Shown piece by piece: positions 36,338 through 47,059 of a stretch of 64,000 nt of DNA; position 1 is the first letter of the stretch, and every line of letters starts with the position of its first letter. The position numbers and the translations under genes were made by a program. The notes under the pieces are model-generated. The model was not told the origin of the DNA. It did no database searches and saw only the letters and a program-made list of their open reading frames with translations. Source of the DNA: Dietzia sp. NCCP-2495 (GTDB taxonomy: Bacteria; Actinomycetota; Actinomycetes; Mycobacteriales; Mycobacteriaceae); the NCBI RefSeq assembly GCF_026011735.1, contig NZ_BRVN01000016.1:1-64000 (forward strand), in the 5' to 3' direction.

Positions 36338-36994
36338 TCAGGCCCCCTGTCCGGCACGCGCGCGGAGCATGCCCGCGGGAGCGACGTCCTCGATGGGCAG
36401 GCCGCGACGAGCCGCGACCTCCTCCGGACGGTGCAGACCCTTGAGCGCGGCCACGGTCGCGTGAACGACGTTGATGGCGTTGTCCGAGCCCAGCGACTTG
36501 CAGAGGATGTCGCTGACGCCGGCGCACTCCAGCACCGCGCGAGCGGCACCGCCGGCGATCACACCGGTACCGGGCGAGGCCGGACGGAGCATGACGACAC
36601 CGGCGGCCTCCTCGCCCTGGATCGGGTGAGGAATCGTGGTACCGATCAGCGGAACGCGGAAGAAGTTCTTACGGGCCTCCTCGGCGCCCTTCTGGATCGC
36701 TGCGGGCACCTCCTTGGCCTTGCCGTAGCCGACGCCGACCAGACCGTTGCCGTCACCGAGGATCACGAGGGCGGTGAAGCTGAAGCGACGACCACCCTTC
36801 ACGACCTTGGAGACGCGGTTGATGGTGACGACGCGCTCGATGTACTGCGACTTCTCCTCGTCGCGGCCCCGACGGTCGTCGCGGCCTCGTCCACGGCCGC
36901 GGTCGTTGCCGCGCCCCTGGGCGTTGTCGTTGGTGTTCTTGTTGTCTGCGGCGGGCCCGTTGCTTCCGCCGTCACGACGCTGACGTCCCGGCAT
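36338..36994 (-). CDS. rpsE: Ribosomal protein uS5
   Basis: A 218-residue uS5 with an N-terminal extension of about 50 residues rich in Arg, Asp, Gly and Asn ([17 protein letters not shown]). Then the double-stranded-RNA-binding-like domain ([20 protein letters not shown]) and the C-terminal domain ([14 protein letters not shown]). Contributes to decoding fidelity. Confidence 0.97.
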   Translation of the reverse strand: MPGRQRRDGGSNGPAADNKNTNDNAQGRGNDRGRGRGRDDRRGRDEEKSQYIERVVTINRVSKVVKGGRRFSFTALVILGDGNGLVGVGYGKAKEVPAAIQKGAEEARKNFFRVPLIGTTIPHPIQGEEAAGVVMLRPASPGTGVIAGGAARAVLECAGVSDILCKSLGSDNAINVVHATVAALKGLHRPEEVAARRGLPIEDVAPAGMLRARAGQGA

Positions 36995-37037
36995 CAGACG
37001 GTCCTTCCATTAGCGGTCAGTGCAGTGGTGTTGATCA

Positions 37038-37433
37038 TCAGAACTCCAGCCCACCCTCGCGGGCGGCGTCGGCGAGCGACGCGATCCGGCCGTGGTACTT
37101 GTTGCCACCACGGTCGAACACGACGGAGTCGATGCCAGCGGCCTTCGCACGCTCGGCGACCAGCTGGCCGACCTTGGCGCTGCGGTCCTTCTTGTCGCCC
37201 TCGAGGGCACGCACATCGGCCTCAATCGACGAGGCGGCGGCCAGCGTGTGGCCGCTCAGGTCGTCGATGATCTGGACGTGGATGTGGCGCGAGGACCGGT
37301 TGACGACCAGCCGCGGACGCTCCGGGGTCCCGGAGACCTTCTTGCGGAGGCGGTAATGGCGCCGGGCACGACCCTCGCGACGAGCGGTCGAGATATCGGT
37401 TCCCAGCGGGGAACGCTTCTTGGTGCTGCTCAT
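37038..37433 (-). CDS. rplR: Ribosomal protein uL18
   Basis: A 131-residue uL18 that binds 5S rRNA ([35 protein letters not shown]-type region). ATG at 37433 ([11 protein letters not shown]); an ATG two codons upstream overlaps the rplF stop. Followed by rpsE after 43 bp. Confidence 0.96.
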   Translation of the reverse strand: MSSTKKRSPLGTDISTARREGRARRHYRLRKKVSGTPERPRLVVNRSSRHIHVQIIDDLSGHTLAAASSIEADVRALEGDKKDRSAKVGQLVAERAKAAGIDSVVFDRGGNKYHGRIASLADAAREGGLEF

Positions 37434-37435
37434 GA

Positions 37436-37972
37436 TCACTTACCCGTCTTTCCGACCTTGCGACGGACCTGCTCGCCGGCGTAGCGGATGCCCTTACCCT
37501 TGTACGGGTCGTGCTTCCGGAGACGCTTGATGTTGGCGGCGATCTGGCCCACCTGCTGCTTGTCGATACCGGAGATCGAGAACTTGGTGGCACCGTCGAC
37601 GGCGAACGTGATTCCGTCGGGCGCGGTGACCGGCACCGGGTGCGAGTAGCCGAGCGCGAACTCGAGGTCCTTGCCCTTGGCCACGACGCGGTAACCGACG
37701 CCGAAGATCTCCATGTCCTGCTTGTAGCCCTCGGTGACGCCGACGACCATGTTGTTGATCAGCGAACGCGAGAGGCCGTGCAGGGCACGGTTGTCGCGGT
37801 GATCATCGGGGCGCACGACAGTGAGGACGCCGTCCTCGATCGTCACCGAGATGTCGCCGGGAAGATCCTGGGAGAGCTCGCCCTTGGGACCCTTGACCGT
37901 GATGTTCTGGCCGTCGACCTTGATGTCGACGCCGGACGGGACGTTGATCGGAGCCTTGCCGATACGTGACAT
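37436..37972 (-). CDS. rplF: Ribosomal protein uL6
   Basis: A 178-residue uL6 with two homologous folds ([20 protein letters not shown] at the start, [20 protein letters not shown] and [20 protein letters not shown] at the end). Sits near the factor-binding site of 23S rRNA. Confidence 0.98.
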   Translation of the reverse strand: MSRIGKAPINVPSGVDIKVDGQNITVKGPKGELSQDLPGDISVTIEDGVLTVVRPDDHRDNRALHGLSRSLINNMVVGVTEGYKQDMEIFGVGYRVVAKGKDLEFALGYSHPVPVTAPDGITFAVDGATKFSISGIDKQQVGQIAANIKRLRKHDPYKGKGIRYAGEQVRRKVGKTGK

Positions 37973-37983
37973 TTCTCGCCCCC

Positions 37984-38382
37984 TTACCAGACGTAGGCGA
38001 GGACTTCCCCGCCCACCTTCTTGTTGTTCGCCTGACGGTCCGTGAGCAGACCCTGGGAGGTCGAGATGATGGCGACACCCAGGCCACCGAGGACCTTGGG
38101 GAGCTCAGTCGACTTGGCGTACACGCGCAGACCCGGCTTGGAGACGCGCTTGATGCCCTGGATGCTCCGCTGGCGTGACGGGCCGTACTTCAGATCGATG
38201 GTGAGCTTCTTGCCCACCTCGGCATCGGCGACGGCGTAGTCGGCGATGTAACCCTCCTGCTTGAGGATCGCCGCGATGTTGCCCTTGAGCTTGGAATGCG
38301 GCATCGTCACTGACTCGTGGAACGCCGAATTGGCGTTACGCACACGCGTCAGCATGTCCGCGATGGGATCAGTCATCGACAT
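37984..38382 (-). CDS. rpsH: Ribosomal protein uS8
   Basis: A 132-residue uS8 ([21 protein letters not shown]-terminal [19 protein letters not shown]). ATG at 38382 (two residues longer) or at 38376 gives the family start. uS8 is the usual repressor of the spc operon. Here it follows a 263-bp structured gap where rpsN would normally be. Confidence 0.97.
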   Translation of the reverse strand: MSMTDPIADMLTRVRNANSAFHESVTMPHSKLKGNIAAILKQEGYIADYAVADAEVGKKLTIDLKYGPSRQRSIQGIKRVSKPGLRVYAKSTELPKVLGGLGVAIISTSQGLLTDRQANNKKVGGEVLAYVW

Positions 38383-38435
38383 GGATAGACCATGTTCCTT
38401 TCTCGTAACGGTTCCCATGCAACACGTCGTACGCA

Positions 38436-38620
38436 CCGGCCTGTGGGCCGGCAGCTGACATCGTGGGCCTATCACGAAGAGTGCGATTGTTCGTTTGTCT
38501 GGGTCCCGGGCCCCCGTTGGGATCCCTGGTGTCCCGCCGCTACTGATACTCGGTGTATCAGCGGCGACCAGACGGCTGGGCCGTCTGCCCACCGTCATGG
38601 AACGTTACGTGCCATGACGG
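38436..38620. promoter_or_regulatory. Cluster of four hairpins between rplE and rpsH
   Basis: Hairpins: CCGGCC/GGCCGG at 38436-38451; CTGATAC/GTATCAG with outer CCGC/GCGG at 38537-38564; CAGACGG/CCGTCTG at 38569-38587; and CCGTCATGG/CCATGACGG at 38592-38620 (9 bp, 11-nt loop). The last lies 26 bp after the rplE stop and could terminate rplN-rplX-rplE. No rpsN coding sequence is present in either strand of the gap. Confidence 0.65.
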
Positions 38621-38645
38621 GGACGGCCGGTCCGGCCTGGAGGTG

Positions 38646-39218
38646 TCAGTCCTCCTTGAAGGGGAAGCCGAGCTGCTTCAGCAGAGCGCGGCCCTCTTCG
38701 TCGTTGGTCGCCGTGGTGACGACCGTGATGTCCATACCCCGCGGGCGGTCGACCTTGTCGACGTCGATCTCGTAGAACATGGTCTGCTCGTTGAGGCCGA
38801 ACGTGTAGTTGCCGTGACCGTCGAACTGCTTGCCCGAGAGTCCGCGGAAGTCGCGGATACGGGGCAGGGCGACGGTGGTCAGGCGGTCGAGGAACTCCCA
38901 CATGCGGTCGCCACGGAGGGTGACGCGCGCACCAATGGGCATGCCCTCACGAAGCTTGAACTGCGCGATCGACTTGCGGGCACGACGGACCTCGGGCTTC
39001 TGACCGGTGATCAGGGTGAGGTCGTTGATCGCACCGTTGATCAGCTTGGCATCGCGGGCGGCGTCGCCGACGCCCATGTTCACGACGACCTTGACGACAC
39101 CGGGGATCTGCATGACGTTCTCGTACTCGAACGTCTCGTTGAGAGCCGGCTTGATGTCGTTGCGGTACTTGGCCTTGAGGCGCGGGGTGTAACCAGCGGG
39201 AAGAGTGGTCTCAGTCAT
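38646..39218 (-). CDS. rplE: Ribosomal protein uL5
   Basis: A 190-residue uL5, part of the 5S rRNA complex ([40 protein letters not shown]). ATG at 39218 with GGAAGGA upstream; a GTG at 39224 overlapping the rplX stop is less likely. Last gene before the hairpin cluster. Confidence 0.97.
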   Translation of the reverse strand: MTETTLPAGYTPRLKAKYRNDIKPALNETFEYENVMQIPGVVKVVVNMGVGDAARDAKLINGAINDLTLITGQKPEVRRARKSIAQFKLREGMPIGARVTLRGDRMWEFLDRLTTVALPRIRDFRGLSGKQFDGHGNYTFGLNEQTMFYEIDVDKVDRPRGMDITVVTTATNDEEGRALLKQLGFPFKED

Positions 39219-39220
39219 GG

Positions 39221-39535
39221 TCACAGGTCCTTCCCGGTCTTGCGCGAGACACGGACGCGCTTGCCGTTCTCGTCGGTGCGGATCCCGACACGGGTCGGGT
39301 TGCCGTCAGCATCCACGACCATCACGTTGGACACGTCGATCGGAGCCTCCTGGGTGACGATGCCACCGGAGGAGGCGCCGCGCTCGGCAGCGGAGTTGGC
39401 GGTGTGCTTCTTGATGCGGTTGACGCCCTCGACGAGGACCTTGCCCTGCGCCGGGTAGGCCGTGATGACCTTGCCCTTGGCGCCCTTGTCCTTGCCCGAG
39501 ATGACGAGGACCGTGTCGCCCTTGTGAACCTTCAT
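39221..39535 (-). CDS. rplX: Ribosomal protein uL24
   Basis: A 104-residue uL24 with the KOW motif ([20 protein letters not shown]), an assembly initiator of the large subunit. The upstream open frame is not coding. Starts 1 bp after the rplN stop. Confidence 0.97.
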   Translation of the reverse strand: MKVHKGDTVLVISGKDKGAKGKVITAYPAQGKVLVEGVNRIKKHTANSAAERGASSGGIVTQEAPIDVSNVMVVDADGNPTRVGIRTDENGKRVRVSRKTGKDL

Positions 39536-39536
39536 G

Positions 39537-39905
39537 TCAGAGCACCTCCGGAGCCAGCGAGACGATGCGCATGAACTTCTTGTCGCGCAGCTCGCGGCCG
39601 ACCGGCCCGAAGATGCGCGTGCCACGCGGATCGTTGTCGTTCTTGATGATGACGGCGGCGTTCTCGTCGAACTTGATGTACGACCCGTCCGGGCGACGGC
39701 GCTCCTTCTTGGTGCGCACGATGACGGCCTTGACGACCTCACCCTTCTTGACGTTGCCACCGGGGATGGCATCTTTCACGGTCGCGACGATGATGTCACC
39801 GACGCCCGCGTAGCGACGCTTCGATCCACCGAGAACGCGGATGCAGAGAATCTCCTTGGCACCCGTGTTGTCGGCGATCTTCAGTCGCGACTCCTGCTGG
39901 ATCAT
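39537..39905 (-). CDS. rplN: Ribosomal protein uL14
   Basis: A 122-residue uL14 ([40 protein letters not shown]), at the subunit interface. First gene of the rplN-rplX-rplE run; 142 bp separate it from the mycolyltransferase gene upstream. Confidence 0.98.
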   Translation of the reverse strand: MIQQESRLKIADNTGAKEILCIRVLGGSKRRYAGVGDIIVATVKDAIPGGNVKKGEVVKAVIVRTKKERRRPDGSYIKFDENAAVIIKNDNDPRGTRIFGPVGRELRDKKFMRIVSLAPEVL

Positions 39906-40047
39906 GGTTCTCCTGACCAGGTCTGTTCAATGTGTGCCGGATACCGACCCGTCACACGCGGTCACGCCGCCGGGGCGAGACGGAGTCCGCGCGCACCAGG
40001 CAACTGGTCCAGTGTAGGGTGCTGGTCCCCGTCAGCCCAAATCCCGG

Positions 40048-41529
40048 CTAGCTACCAGACGAATCCGAGCCTGTCGCAGACGGCAGCCCGGCCGACCCGG
40101 ACGATCCGGCGGAGAGACCACTCCCCGACGACCCGGACGAACCGGCCGACCCCAGGGATCCATCAGCGACTGCTCCGTCACCCGCCAGGCGATTCCGGGC
40201 CACCTTCCCGTTCGGCACCGCCGGAGCCAGACCGGACAGGACATGCTCCATCGCAGGACGCATCTCGGGAACGAACACCGGCCAGTTGTGGATCCCGTGC
40301 GACACGTAGTTCAACCGGAGATCGACACCGGGCACGGTCGCGAGAGCGGCCTCGAGTCGCCGGGTGCTCTCGTAGGAGCCCTTCTCGAGCACGTGTCCGT
40401 CGACGAGGAGCATCGAGTCGCTGCCAAAGTACCCCAGTTCTGTAGAGCCGACGAGCCCGTTCGCCGCGCTCAGATACACGCTCTTTCCCGCCAGCCCGGA
40501 CGGATCGGCCGTCGTGTCGTGTTCGCGCCACTCCTGGGATCCGCGCGGGCCCCACATCTTCGTCACGTCACCGCCTCGAGCGTCCGTGGTCAACCGGGCG
40601 TACTGGTAACCGAGTTCATCGAGCGTGGAGTACGCGCCACTGATGCCGCCCGCGGCATCGAACATCTCGGGGTAGCGATTCGTCAGGTGCAGCGCCGATG
40701 CCGCACCCATCGACACTCCCATGACCCCCCAGCTGCCGTTGTGGTCCAGCGGTGCCCCGACCTCAGAGTGTCCCTCGTCCAACAGACCCGGGAGTTCGTC
40801 GGTGAGGAAGGTCTCCCACTTGTTCGGCCCGAGGACATCATCGTCCTCGACCCAGTCGGACCACATCGACGCCGGAGCACCGGTCGGGACGATCACGTTG
40901 ACGTTCTGCGATCTGAGCGCCGGGTCTCCCCACCCCATGCCAGTGCTCCACCCGGAGGGGCTCTCGCTTCCGACGCCATCGAGGAAGTAGACGTTCGGTG
41001 CATCGAATCCGACGGGTGCGCGGTACACCTCGACGCGCACTTCTCTCTGCATCGACTCGGAGGTGACAGTCCACACCTCTGCGCGCGCATCATCCGGGTT
41101 CGTCGAACCCGGGTGCAGGGGCTCGACGGAGACCACGGACGTCGACGTGATTCCGGGATCACGGGTCGCGATCGGCGAGGTCGGGCCTGACGAACTACCG
41201 GGACGCGCGAACTCTCCCGAGCCGGCCGCCGCGAGCGTGTTGAGCACCGAGGTCAACTGCACTGAACCGCCCAGCTGGGTCGCGGCCGCGACGCTGAGGG
41301 AAGGAATGCCGTAGAGGCTCCCGGGTGGGGTGGACGGGACGATCGATCCACCATTCATCGACCCCGATGTGGAACCGTTCGTCGCGCTTCCAGCGGATCC
41401 CTGTGCCGAAGCGCCGGGTGCCACCGCCACGGCAAACGCCATGACCGTCGCCGACGCCACAAGCGCCCGGACGGACCGACGCGGCAGCCTGCCGCCGATC
41501 CGCACGCCGGCGGGATTAAAAAACTTCAT
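40048..41529 (-). CDS. Antigen-85-like mycolyltransferase
   Basis: A 493-residue secreted alpha/beta-hydrolase that should transfer mycolic acids onto trehalose or arabinogalactan in the cell envelope. Signal peptide about 1-42 ending PGASA. Ag85 features: WSDWVEDD and PNKWETFLTDELPGLL, nucleophile Ser in GVSMGAASALHL, catalytic His in SHGIHNWPVF. N-terminal mature region has a Gly/Ser linker; the last 45 residues are almost pure Ser/Gly/Ala, a likely wall-spanning or disordered tail. ATG at 41529 with AGGAG 5 nt upstream. It sits between rplN and rpsQ, inside the ribosomal cluster and on the same strand, after a terminator. Confidence 0.95.
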   Translation of the reverse strand: MKFFNPAGVRIGGRLPRRSVRALVASATVMAFAVAVAPGASAQGSAGSATNGSTSGSMNGGSIVPSTPPGSLYGIPSLSVAAATQLGGSVQLTSVLNTLAAAGSGEFARPGSSSGPTSPIATRDPGITSTSVVSVEPLHPGSTNPDDARAEVWTVTSESMQREVRVEVYRAPVGFDAPNVYFLDGVGSESPSGWSTGMGWGDPALRSQNVNVIVPTGAPASMWSDWVEDDDVLGPNKWETFLTDELPGLLDEGHSEVGAPLDHNGSWGVMGVSMGAASALHLTNRYPEMFDAAGGISGAYSTLDELGYQYARLTTDARGGDVTKMWGPRGSQEWREHDTTADPSGLAGKSVYLSAANGLVGSTELGYFGSDSMLLVDGHVLEKGSYESTRRLEAALATVPGVDLRLNYVSHGIHNWPVFVPEMRPAMEHVLSGLAPAVPNGKVARNRLAGDGAVADGSLGSAGSSGSSGSGLSAGSSGSAGLPSATGSDSSGS

Positions 41530-41640
41530 TAGCACTCCTGTTGTGGTTTCCGCAGCCAAACGAGCCCAGAGTACTTCTACATCTGTCCAATTCGGCAATT
41601 CAGTTACTGCGCACCCGCGACGCGCCCGACCAGACGCAGG

Positions 41641-41676
41641 CCGGCCCGGTCCCGACGTGAATCGGGACCGGGCCGG
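41641..41676 (-). terminator. Terminator after rpsQ
   Basis: CCGGCCCGGTCCCGA (41641-41655) pairs perfectly over 15 bp with TCGGGACCGGGCCGG (41662-41676), 6-nt loop, with further outer pairs. It closes the rpsJ-rpsQ operon just before the mycolyltransferase gene. Confidence 0.85.
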
Positions 41677-41700
41677 TCTGTGTTATCTGATGGGACGGGC

Positions 41701-41997
41701 TTACTTCGCCCGCTCCAGCACCTCGACGAGGCGGTAACGCTTGCTGGCCGACAGCGGGCGGGTCTCCATGATCCGCACGCGGTCGCCGACGCCGGCGTCG
41801 TTCGACTCGTCATGGGCCTTGACACGCTCGGTGCGGCGCATGATCTTGCCGTAGAGGGAGTGCTTCACGCGGTCCTCGAGTTCGACGACGATGGTCTTCT
41901 CCATCTTGTCGGACACGACGTAACCGATGCGCACCTTACGGCTGTTGCGCTCCGTGTTCTCGCCTGACTCAGTCACAGCAGTTTCCTTGTCACTCAC
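41701..41997 (-). CDS. rpsQ: Ribosomal protein uS17
   Basis: A 98-residue uS17, OB-fold ([40 protein letters not shown]). GTG at 41997 overlaps the rpmC stop (GTGA). Last gene of the S10-type operon. Confidence 0.97.
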   Translation of the reverse strand: MSDKETAVTESGENTERNSRKVRIGYVVSDKMEKTIVVELEDRVKHSLYGKIMRRTERVKAHDESNDAGVGDRVRIMETRPLSASKRYRLVEVLERAK

Positions 41998-42224
41998 TTG
42001 GCATCACCCGGCGCCGCCGACAGCCCGAGCTCGCGCTCGCGGATGACGGTGTAGATGCGCGCGATGTCGTGACGAACGACCCGCAGGCGACGGTTGTTGG
42101 TCAGCTGACCGGTGGCCATCTGGAAGCGCAGGTTGAACAGCTCTTCCTTGGCCTCGCGAAGTCGCGCGGTCAGCGCATCGGCGTCGAGCTCGCGCAGCTC
42201 GGGGGCGGTGATTCCACTTGCCAT
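41994..42224 (-). CDS. rpmC: Ribosomal protein uL29
   Basis: A 76-residue helical hairpin protein at the exit tunnel ([39 protein letters not shown]). Its ATG shares a base with the rplP stop. Confidence 0.97.
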   Translation of the reverse strand: MASGITAPELRELDADALTARLREAKEELFNLRFQMATGQLTNNRRLRVVRHDIARIYTVIRERELGLSAAPGDAK

Positions 42225-42640
42225 CAGAACTGCTCCTCCCGGGTGACGATGCGGGTCTTACACGGGAGCTTGTGCTGCGCGCGACGCAGGGCCTCGCGAG
42301 CGGTCTCCTCGTTCGGGTACGACATCTCGAAGAGGATGCGTCCCGGCTTGACGTTGGCGACCCACCACTCGACGGATCCCTTACCGGAACCCATTCGGAC
42401 CTCGGCGGGCTTCTTCGTCAGCGGACGGTCCGGGTAGATGTTGATCCAGACCTTGCCACCACGCTTGATGTGGCGGTTGATCGCGATACGAGCGGACTCG
42501 ATCTGACGGTTAGTGACGTAGGCCGGCTCGAGAGCCTGGATGCCGTAGTCACCAAACGTCACCTTGGTGCCGCCCTTCGCCCCGCCCTTACGACCGGGGT
42601 GGTGCTGCTTGCGGTGCTTGACGCGCTTGGGGATCAGCAC
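42224..42640 (-). CDS. rplP: Ribosomal protein uL16
   Basis: A 138-residue uL16 ([20 protein letters not shown]), organising the A-site tRNA region. GTG start at 42640, 2 bp after the rpsC stop. Confidence 0.98.
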   Translation of the reverse strand: MLIPKRVKHRKQHHPGRKGGAKGGTKVTFGDYGIQALEPAYVTNRQIESARIAINRHIKRGGKVWINIYPDRPLTKKPAEVRMGSGKGSVEWWVANVKPGRILFEMSYPNEETAREALRRAQHKLPCKTRIVTREEQF

Positions 42641-42642
42641 GG

Positions 42643-43461
42643 TCAGGCCTCCTTGTTATCTGCGGGCGCCTCGGCCTGAGAAGTGGAGCCGGCGCGGCCG
42701 GTCTCCGTGCTCGTGGCCGTGGTGCCCTGGGCGCCGGAACGGCGCGGACGGCCGGCCCCACGCTCACGGCGCGGGCCACGGTCGCCACCACCGCGGTTGC
42801 TGGACTGGGCGTACTGGTCGGACTCGCGACGGCCGCCGACCACGTCACCCTTGTAGATCCACACCTTGACGCCGATGCGACCGAAGGTCGTCTTGGCCTC
42901 GTAGGTGCCGTAGTCGATCTCGGCACGCAGGGTGTGGAGCGGGACGCGTCCCTCGTGGTAGCGCTCGGAACGCGACATCTCGGCACCGCCGAGACGACCC
43001 GAGCAGACCACCTTGATGCCCTTGACCTGCGGCTGACGCATCGCCGACTGAATGCCCTTACGCATCGCGCGGCGGAACGCCACGCGGTTCGAGAGCTGCT
43101 CGGCGATACCCTGCGCGACGAGCTGGGCATCGGCCTCGGTGTTCTTGATCTCGAGGATGTTGAGGTGGACCTGCTTCCCGGTGAGCTTCTCCAGCTCGCC
43201 ACGAAGACGGTCGGCCTCGGCACCACGACGACCGATCACGATGCCCGGACGGGCGGTGTGGATGTCGACGTGGACCCGGTCACGGGTACGCGAGATATCC
43301 ACACCGGAGATCCCGGCGCGCTCCATGCCCTTCGACAGGAGCTGACGGATCTTGATGTCCTCGGCGACGTAGTCCGCGTACTGCTTGTCGGCATACCACT
43401 TGGACGTCCAGTCCGAGGTGATGCCGAGACGGAAGCCATGCGGCTGAATCTTCTGTCCCAT
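42643..43461 (-). CDS. rpsC: Ribosomal protein uS3
   Basis: A 272-residue uS3. KH domain (about 40-110; [20 protein letters not shown]) and the C-terminal uS3 domain ([20 protein letters not shown]). After residue 215 comes a long tail rich in Arg, Gly, Ser and Thr, longer than in Escherichia coli, as in related actinobacteria. Part of the mRNA entry helicase site. Confidence 0.97.
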   Translation of the reverse strand: MGQKIQPHGFRLGITSDWTSKWYADKQYADYVAEDIKIRQLLSKGMERAGISGVDISRTRDRVHVDIHTARPGIVIGRRGAEADRLRGELEKLTGKQVHLNILEIKNTEADAQLVAQGIAEQLSNRVAFRRAMRKGIQSAMRQPQVKGIKVVCSGRLGGAEMSRSERYHEGRVPLHTLRAEIDYGTYEAKTTFGRIGVKVWIYKGDVVGGRRESDQYAQSSNRGGGDRGPRRERGAGRPRRSGAQGTTATSTETGRAGSTSQAEAPADNKEA

Positions 43462-43890
43462 TTAGCGGGCACCTCCCTGGTTACGACGTCCCCGGCCGGC
43501 TCCGGCCTTCTCTGGCACGCTGGTCACCTCGACGGTGATGTGGCTCGTGCGCTTGCGGATGCGGAACGCACGACCCTGGGCACGCGGCTGGAACCGCTTC
43601 AGGGTCGGGCCCTCATCGGCGTACGCCGTGGTCACGACCAGGGTCCGGGGATCGAGGTCGAGGTTGTTCTCGGCGTTCGCGATCGCGGAGGCCAGGACCT
43701 TCGCGACCGGCTCGCTGGCGGCCTGCGGGGCGAACCGCAGGATGTTCAGCGCGTCGGCAGCGTCCTTGCCGCGGATCAGGTCGATCACGCGACGCGCCTT
43801 CATGGGCGTGACGCGCACGAACTTGGCGGTGGCACGCGCGGAGAGCTTCTGCTCCGTGCCTGCGGCGTTCTTGTCAGTATCAGTGCTCAT
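43462..43890 (-). CDS. rplV: Ribosomal protein uL22
   Basis: A 142-residue uL22 ([40 protein letters not shown] loop reaching into the exit tunnel). ATG overlaps the rpsS stop (ATGA at 43887-43890) and its TAA is directly followed by the rpsC ATG. Arg/Gly-rich C-terminus. Confidence 0.97.
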   Translation of the reverse strand: MSTDTDKNAAGTEQKLSARATAKFVRVTPMKARRVIDLIRGKDAADALNILRFAPQAASEPVAKVLASAIANAENNLDLDPRTLVVTTAYADEGPTLKRFQPRAQGRAFRIRKRTSHITVEVTSVPEKAGAGRGRRNQGGAR

Positions 43891-44168
43891 CGACGCTTAC
43901 TCTTTCGGTCGTCCTTGATGTGCCCCTTGAACGTGCGCGTCGGCGCGAACTCGCCGAGCTTGTGACCCACCATCGAGTCGGACACAAACACGGGCACATG
44001 CTTCCGGCCGTCATGAACGGCGAAGGTGTGGCCGATGAAATCGGGCAGGATCGTCGAGCGACGCGACCAGGTCTTGATGACCTGATGGGTGCCCTTGTCG
44101 TTCTGCGCGTCCACCTTCGCGAGGAGGTGTTCGTCGACGAACGGACCCTTCTTGAGACTACGAGGCAT
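43887..44168 (-). CDS. rpsS: Ribosomal protein uS19
   Basis: A 93-residue uS19 ([37 protein letters not shown]) in the 30S head. 14 bp after the rplB stop. Confidence 0.98.
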   Translation of the reverse strand: MPRSLKKGPFVDEHLLAKVDAQNDKGTHQVIKTWSRRSTILPDFIGHTFAVHDGRKHVPVFVSDSMVGHKLGEFAPTRTFKGHIKDDRKSKRR

Positions 44169-44182
44169 CCTAGTTTCCCTCC

Positions 44183-45019
44183 TTAGCGCTTCTTACCGGT
44201 GCGACGGCGACGGACGATCATGCTGTCACTCGCCTTCTTGGGCTTACGGGTCCGGCCCTCGGGCTGGCCCCAGGGGCTGACGGGGTGACGTCCACCGGAC
44301 GTCTTGCCCTCGCCACCACCGTGCGGGTGGTCGATCGGGTTCATGACCACGCCACGGACGGTCGGGCGAACACCCTTCCACCGCATACGGCCGGCCTTAC
44401 CCCAGTTGATGTTGATCTGCTCGGCGTTGCCGACCTCGCCGATCGTCGCCCGGCAACGGACGTCGACGCGACGGATCTCGCCGGAGGGCATACGCAGGGT
44501 GGCGTAGGCGCCCTCCTTGCCGAGCAGCTGGATTCCGGCGCCGGCCGCACGGGCCATTTTGGCGCCGCCACCGGGCCGCAGCTCCACCGCGTGCACGACG
44601 GTGCCGGCGGGGATGTTGCGGAGCGGCAGGTTGTTGCCAACCTTGATGTCGGAGTTCGGGCCCGACTCGACCTTCATGCCCTGCTTGAGGTTGCGCGGGG
44701 CCAAGATGTACCGCTTCTCGCCGTCTGCGTAGTGGAGCAGCGCGATGTTGGCGGTGCGGTTCGGGTCGTACTCGATGTGAGCGACGGTGGCGAGCACGCC
44801 GTCCTTGTCATTGCGACGGAAGTCGATGACACGGTACTGACGCTTGTGTCCACCGCCCTTGTGGCGGGTGGTGATACGGCCGTGGCCGTTACGGCCGCCC
44901 GACTTGCTCAGCGGGCGGAGCAGCGACTTCTCGGGCGTCGAGCGGGTGATCTCGGCGAAGTCCGAGACGCTCGAGCCGCGACGACCGGGAGTCGTGGGCT
45001 TGTACTTGCGGATAGCCAT
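44183..45019 (-). CDS. rplB: Ribosomal protein uL2
   Basis: A 278-residue uL2, needed for subunit joining and peptidyl transfer. C-terminal region [20 protein letters not shown] contains the conserved His. Standard length. Confidence 0.98.
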   Translation of the reverse strand: MAIRKYKPTTPGRRGSSVSDFAEITRSTPEKSLLRPLSKSGGRNGHGRITTRHKGGGHKRQYRVIDFRRNDKDGVLATVAHIEYDPNRTANIALLHYADGEKRYILAPRNLKQGMKVESGPNSDIKVGNNLPLRNIPAGTVVHAVELRPGGGAKMARAAGAGIQLLGKEGAYATLRMPSGEIRRVDVRCRATIGEVGNAEQININWGKAGRMRWKGVRPTVRGVVMNPIDHPHGGGEGKTSGGRHPVSPWGQPEGRTRKPKKASDSMIVRRRRTGKKR

Positions 45020-45050
45020 GAGGTTCTCTCGTCCTTAACTCTTCCCGCCC

Positions 45051-45353
45051 TCAGGCGGTCAGACCCGGGATCTCGATGGGCTTGCTGTCGGCCGCGAGGG
45101 TCACGATGGCGCGCTTGGTGCTCTTGCGCTGTCCGAACCCGGTGCGGGTGCGCTTGCGCTTGCCCTTACGGTTAGCGGTGTTCACGGACTCGACCGTGAC
45201 GCCGAAGATCTCCTGGATGGCGATCTTGATCTGCGTCTTGTTGGAATCCGGAGCCACCAGGAACGTGTACACGCCCTGCTCGAGCAGGCCGTAGGCCTTC
45301 TCGGAGACGACCGGGGCGATGATCACGTCCCGGGGATCGGCGACTGTGCTCAC
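45051..45353 (-). CDS. rplW: Ribosomal protein uL23
   Basis: A 100-residue uL23, docking site for trigger factor and SRP ([20 protein letters not shown]). GTG at 45353 overlaps the rplD stop (GTGA), fixing the start; longer upstream frame is spurious. Confidence 0.97.
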   Translation of the reverse strand: MSTVADPRDVIIAPVVSEKAYGLLEQGVYTFLVAPDSNKTQIKIAIQEIFGVTVESVNTANRKGKRKRTRTGFGQRKSTKRAIVTLAADSKPIEIPGLTA

Positions 45354-46039
45354 TTGTCGGCCTCCTTCGCTGCCTTGCCGGCGAGGGAACGGCCCGCCTG
45401 CGCTACGAACGCGTCCAGGGTCTCGACGGTGAACACGACGTCGTCCGCATTGAGGACGTCGTAGGTGTTCAGCTGATCCGGAGCGATCGGGTGGACGTTG
45501 TCGAGGTTGGCAACCGAACGCCACGCGGCGACGTCCTCGCGGCCAACGACGACCAGGAACTTCTTGCGGTCCGACAGCGACGCGAGGAAGTCACGCACAC
45601 CGGAGGTCGACGGGGTCTGACCCTCGATGAACTCGGTGACGACGTGCAAGCGCTCGCTCGCGACCCGGTCGGAGAGGGCTCCCCGCAGCGCGGCGGCCTT
45701 CATCTTCTTGGGGGTGCGCTGCGAGTAGTCGCGCGGCTTCGGGCCGTGGACGGTGCCACCACCGGTGTAAGCGGGGGCGCGGGTCGAGCCCTGACGTGCA
45801 CGACCGGTGCCCTTCTGGCGGAACGGCTTACGGCCACCGCCGCTCACCTCGCCACGGGTCTTGGTCGAGTGGGTGCCCTGGCGCGCGGCGGCCAGCTGGG
45901 CCACGACGACCTGGTGCATCAGCGACAGATTGGGCTCGACGCCGAAGATCTCGGCGGGGAGCTCGACAGCGCCGTCGGTCTTGCCGGCCGGCGTACGGAC
46001 GTCGAGCTTGAGGTTCACGGTGTTCTCCGTGGTGGTCAT
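45350..46039 (-). CDS. rplD: Ribosomal protein uL4
   Basis: A 229-residue uL4. The extended loop [20 protein letters not shown] reaches the exit tunnel. In enterobacteria uL4 represses the S10 operon; whether it does here cannot be read from the sequence. ATGA overlap with rplC. Confidence 0.98.
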   Translation of the reverse strand: MTTTENTVNLKLDVRTPAGKTDGAVELPAEIFGVEPNLSLMHQVVVAQLAAARQGTHSTKTRGEVSGGGRKPFRQKGTGRARQGSTRAPAYTGGGTVHGPKPRDYSQRTPKKMKAAALRGALSDRVASERLHVVTEFIEGQTPSTSGVRDFLASLSDRKKFLVVVGREDVAAWRSVANLDNVHPIAPDQLNTYDVLNADDVVFTVETLDAFVAQAGRSLAGKAAKEADK

Positions 46040-46701
46040 GCGCGCGCACCGCCCTTCACTGCGGAACGGACCATCACGAGGCCGCCGTTGCGACCGGGGA
46101 TGGCTCCCTTGATGAGGAGGACGCCGGCCTCGGCGTCGACCTTGTGGACCTTGAGATTCATGGTCGTGACGCGCTCGTTACCCATACGTCCGGCCATCTT
46201 CTTCCCACGGAAGACGCGACCCGGGGTGGACGCGCCACCGATCGAGCCGGGACGACGGTGCACGGCCTGGGTACCGTGCGAGGCGCCCTGACCGGCGAAG
46301 CCGTGGCGCTTCATGGTTCCCGCGAAGCCCTTGCCCTTGGAGGTGCCCGTGACGTCGACGAAAGCGCCGTCGGAGAACACGTCCGCGCCGATCTCCTGGC
46401 CGATCTCGAAGCCGGCAGCCTGCTCGGCGTTGTCGAGTCGGATCTCGGCGACGTGACGGCGGGGCGTGACCCCGGCCTTCTCGAACTGACCCGTGACCGG
46501 CTTGGTCACCTTGCGGGGGTCGATCGCGCCGAACGCGATCTGGACGGCGTTGTAGCCGTCGGTCTCTTCGGTACGGATCCCGGTGACAACGCACGGCCCG
46601 GCCTTGACGACGGTCACCGGGACCACCCGGTTGTTCTCGTCGAAGACCTGGGTCATGCCGAGCTTGGCGCCCAGGATTCCCTTGATCTCGGTGTTACTCA
46701 T
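46036..46701 (-). CDS. rplC: Ribosomal protein uL3
   Basis: A 221-residue uL3 ([40 protein letters not shown]). Binds near the peptidyl-transferase centre. Followed by rplD with a 4-bp overlap. Confidence 0.98.
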   Translation of the reverse strand: MSNTEIKGILGAKLGMTQVFDENNRVVPVTVVKAGPCVVTGIRTEETDGYNAVQIAFGAIDPRKVTKPVTGQFEKAGVTPRRHVAEIRLDNAEQAAGFEIGQEIGADVFSDGAFVDVTGTSKGKGFAGTMKRHGFAGQGASHGTQAVHRRPGSIGGASTPGRVFRGKKMAGRMGNERVTTMNLKVHKVDAEAGVLLIKGAIPGRNGGLVMVRSAVKGGARA

Positions 46702-46753
46702 CTGTTTACTGTCTCCGCTGCACGTTGCTTGCTGACCGCTACGCGGTCGGAGG

Positions 46754-47059
46754 TCACTGGATGTTGACGTCGACGCTGGCAGGCAGGTCGATGCGCATGA
46801 GCGCGTCCACGGTCTTGGGCGTGGGGTCGAGGATGTCGATCAGCCGCTTGTGGGTACGCATCTCGAAGTGCTCGCGCGAATCCTTGTACTTGTGCGGCGA
46901 GCGGATGACGCAGTAGACGTTCTTCTCGGTGGGCAACGGCACCGGGCCGACGACGCGCGCGCCGGTACGGGTAACCGTCTCGACGATCTTGCGGGCCGAG
47001 GCGTCGATGGCCTCGTGGTCGTAGGCCTTGAGCCGGATGCGGATCTTTTGTCCCGCCAC
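46754..47059 (-). CDS. rpsJ: Ribosomal protein uS10
   Basis: A 101-residue uS10/NusE ([20 protein letters not shown]), a 30S protein and antitermination factor. GTG at 47059 with a GGAGGAG/GAGGA run just upstream gives the family start. First gene of the S10 operon. Confidence 0.98.
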   Translation of the reverse strand: MAGQKIRIRLKAYDHEAIDASARKIVETVTRTGARVVGPVPLPTEKNVYCVIRSPHKYKDSREHFEMRTHKRLIDILDPTPKTVDALMRIDLPASVDVNIQ

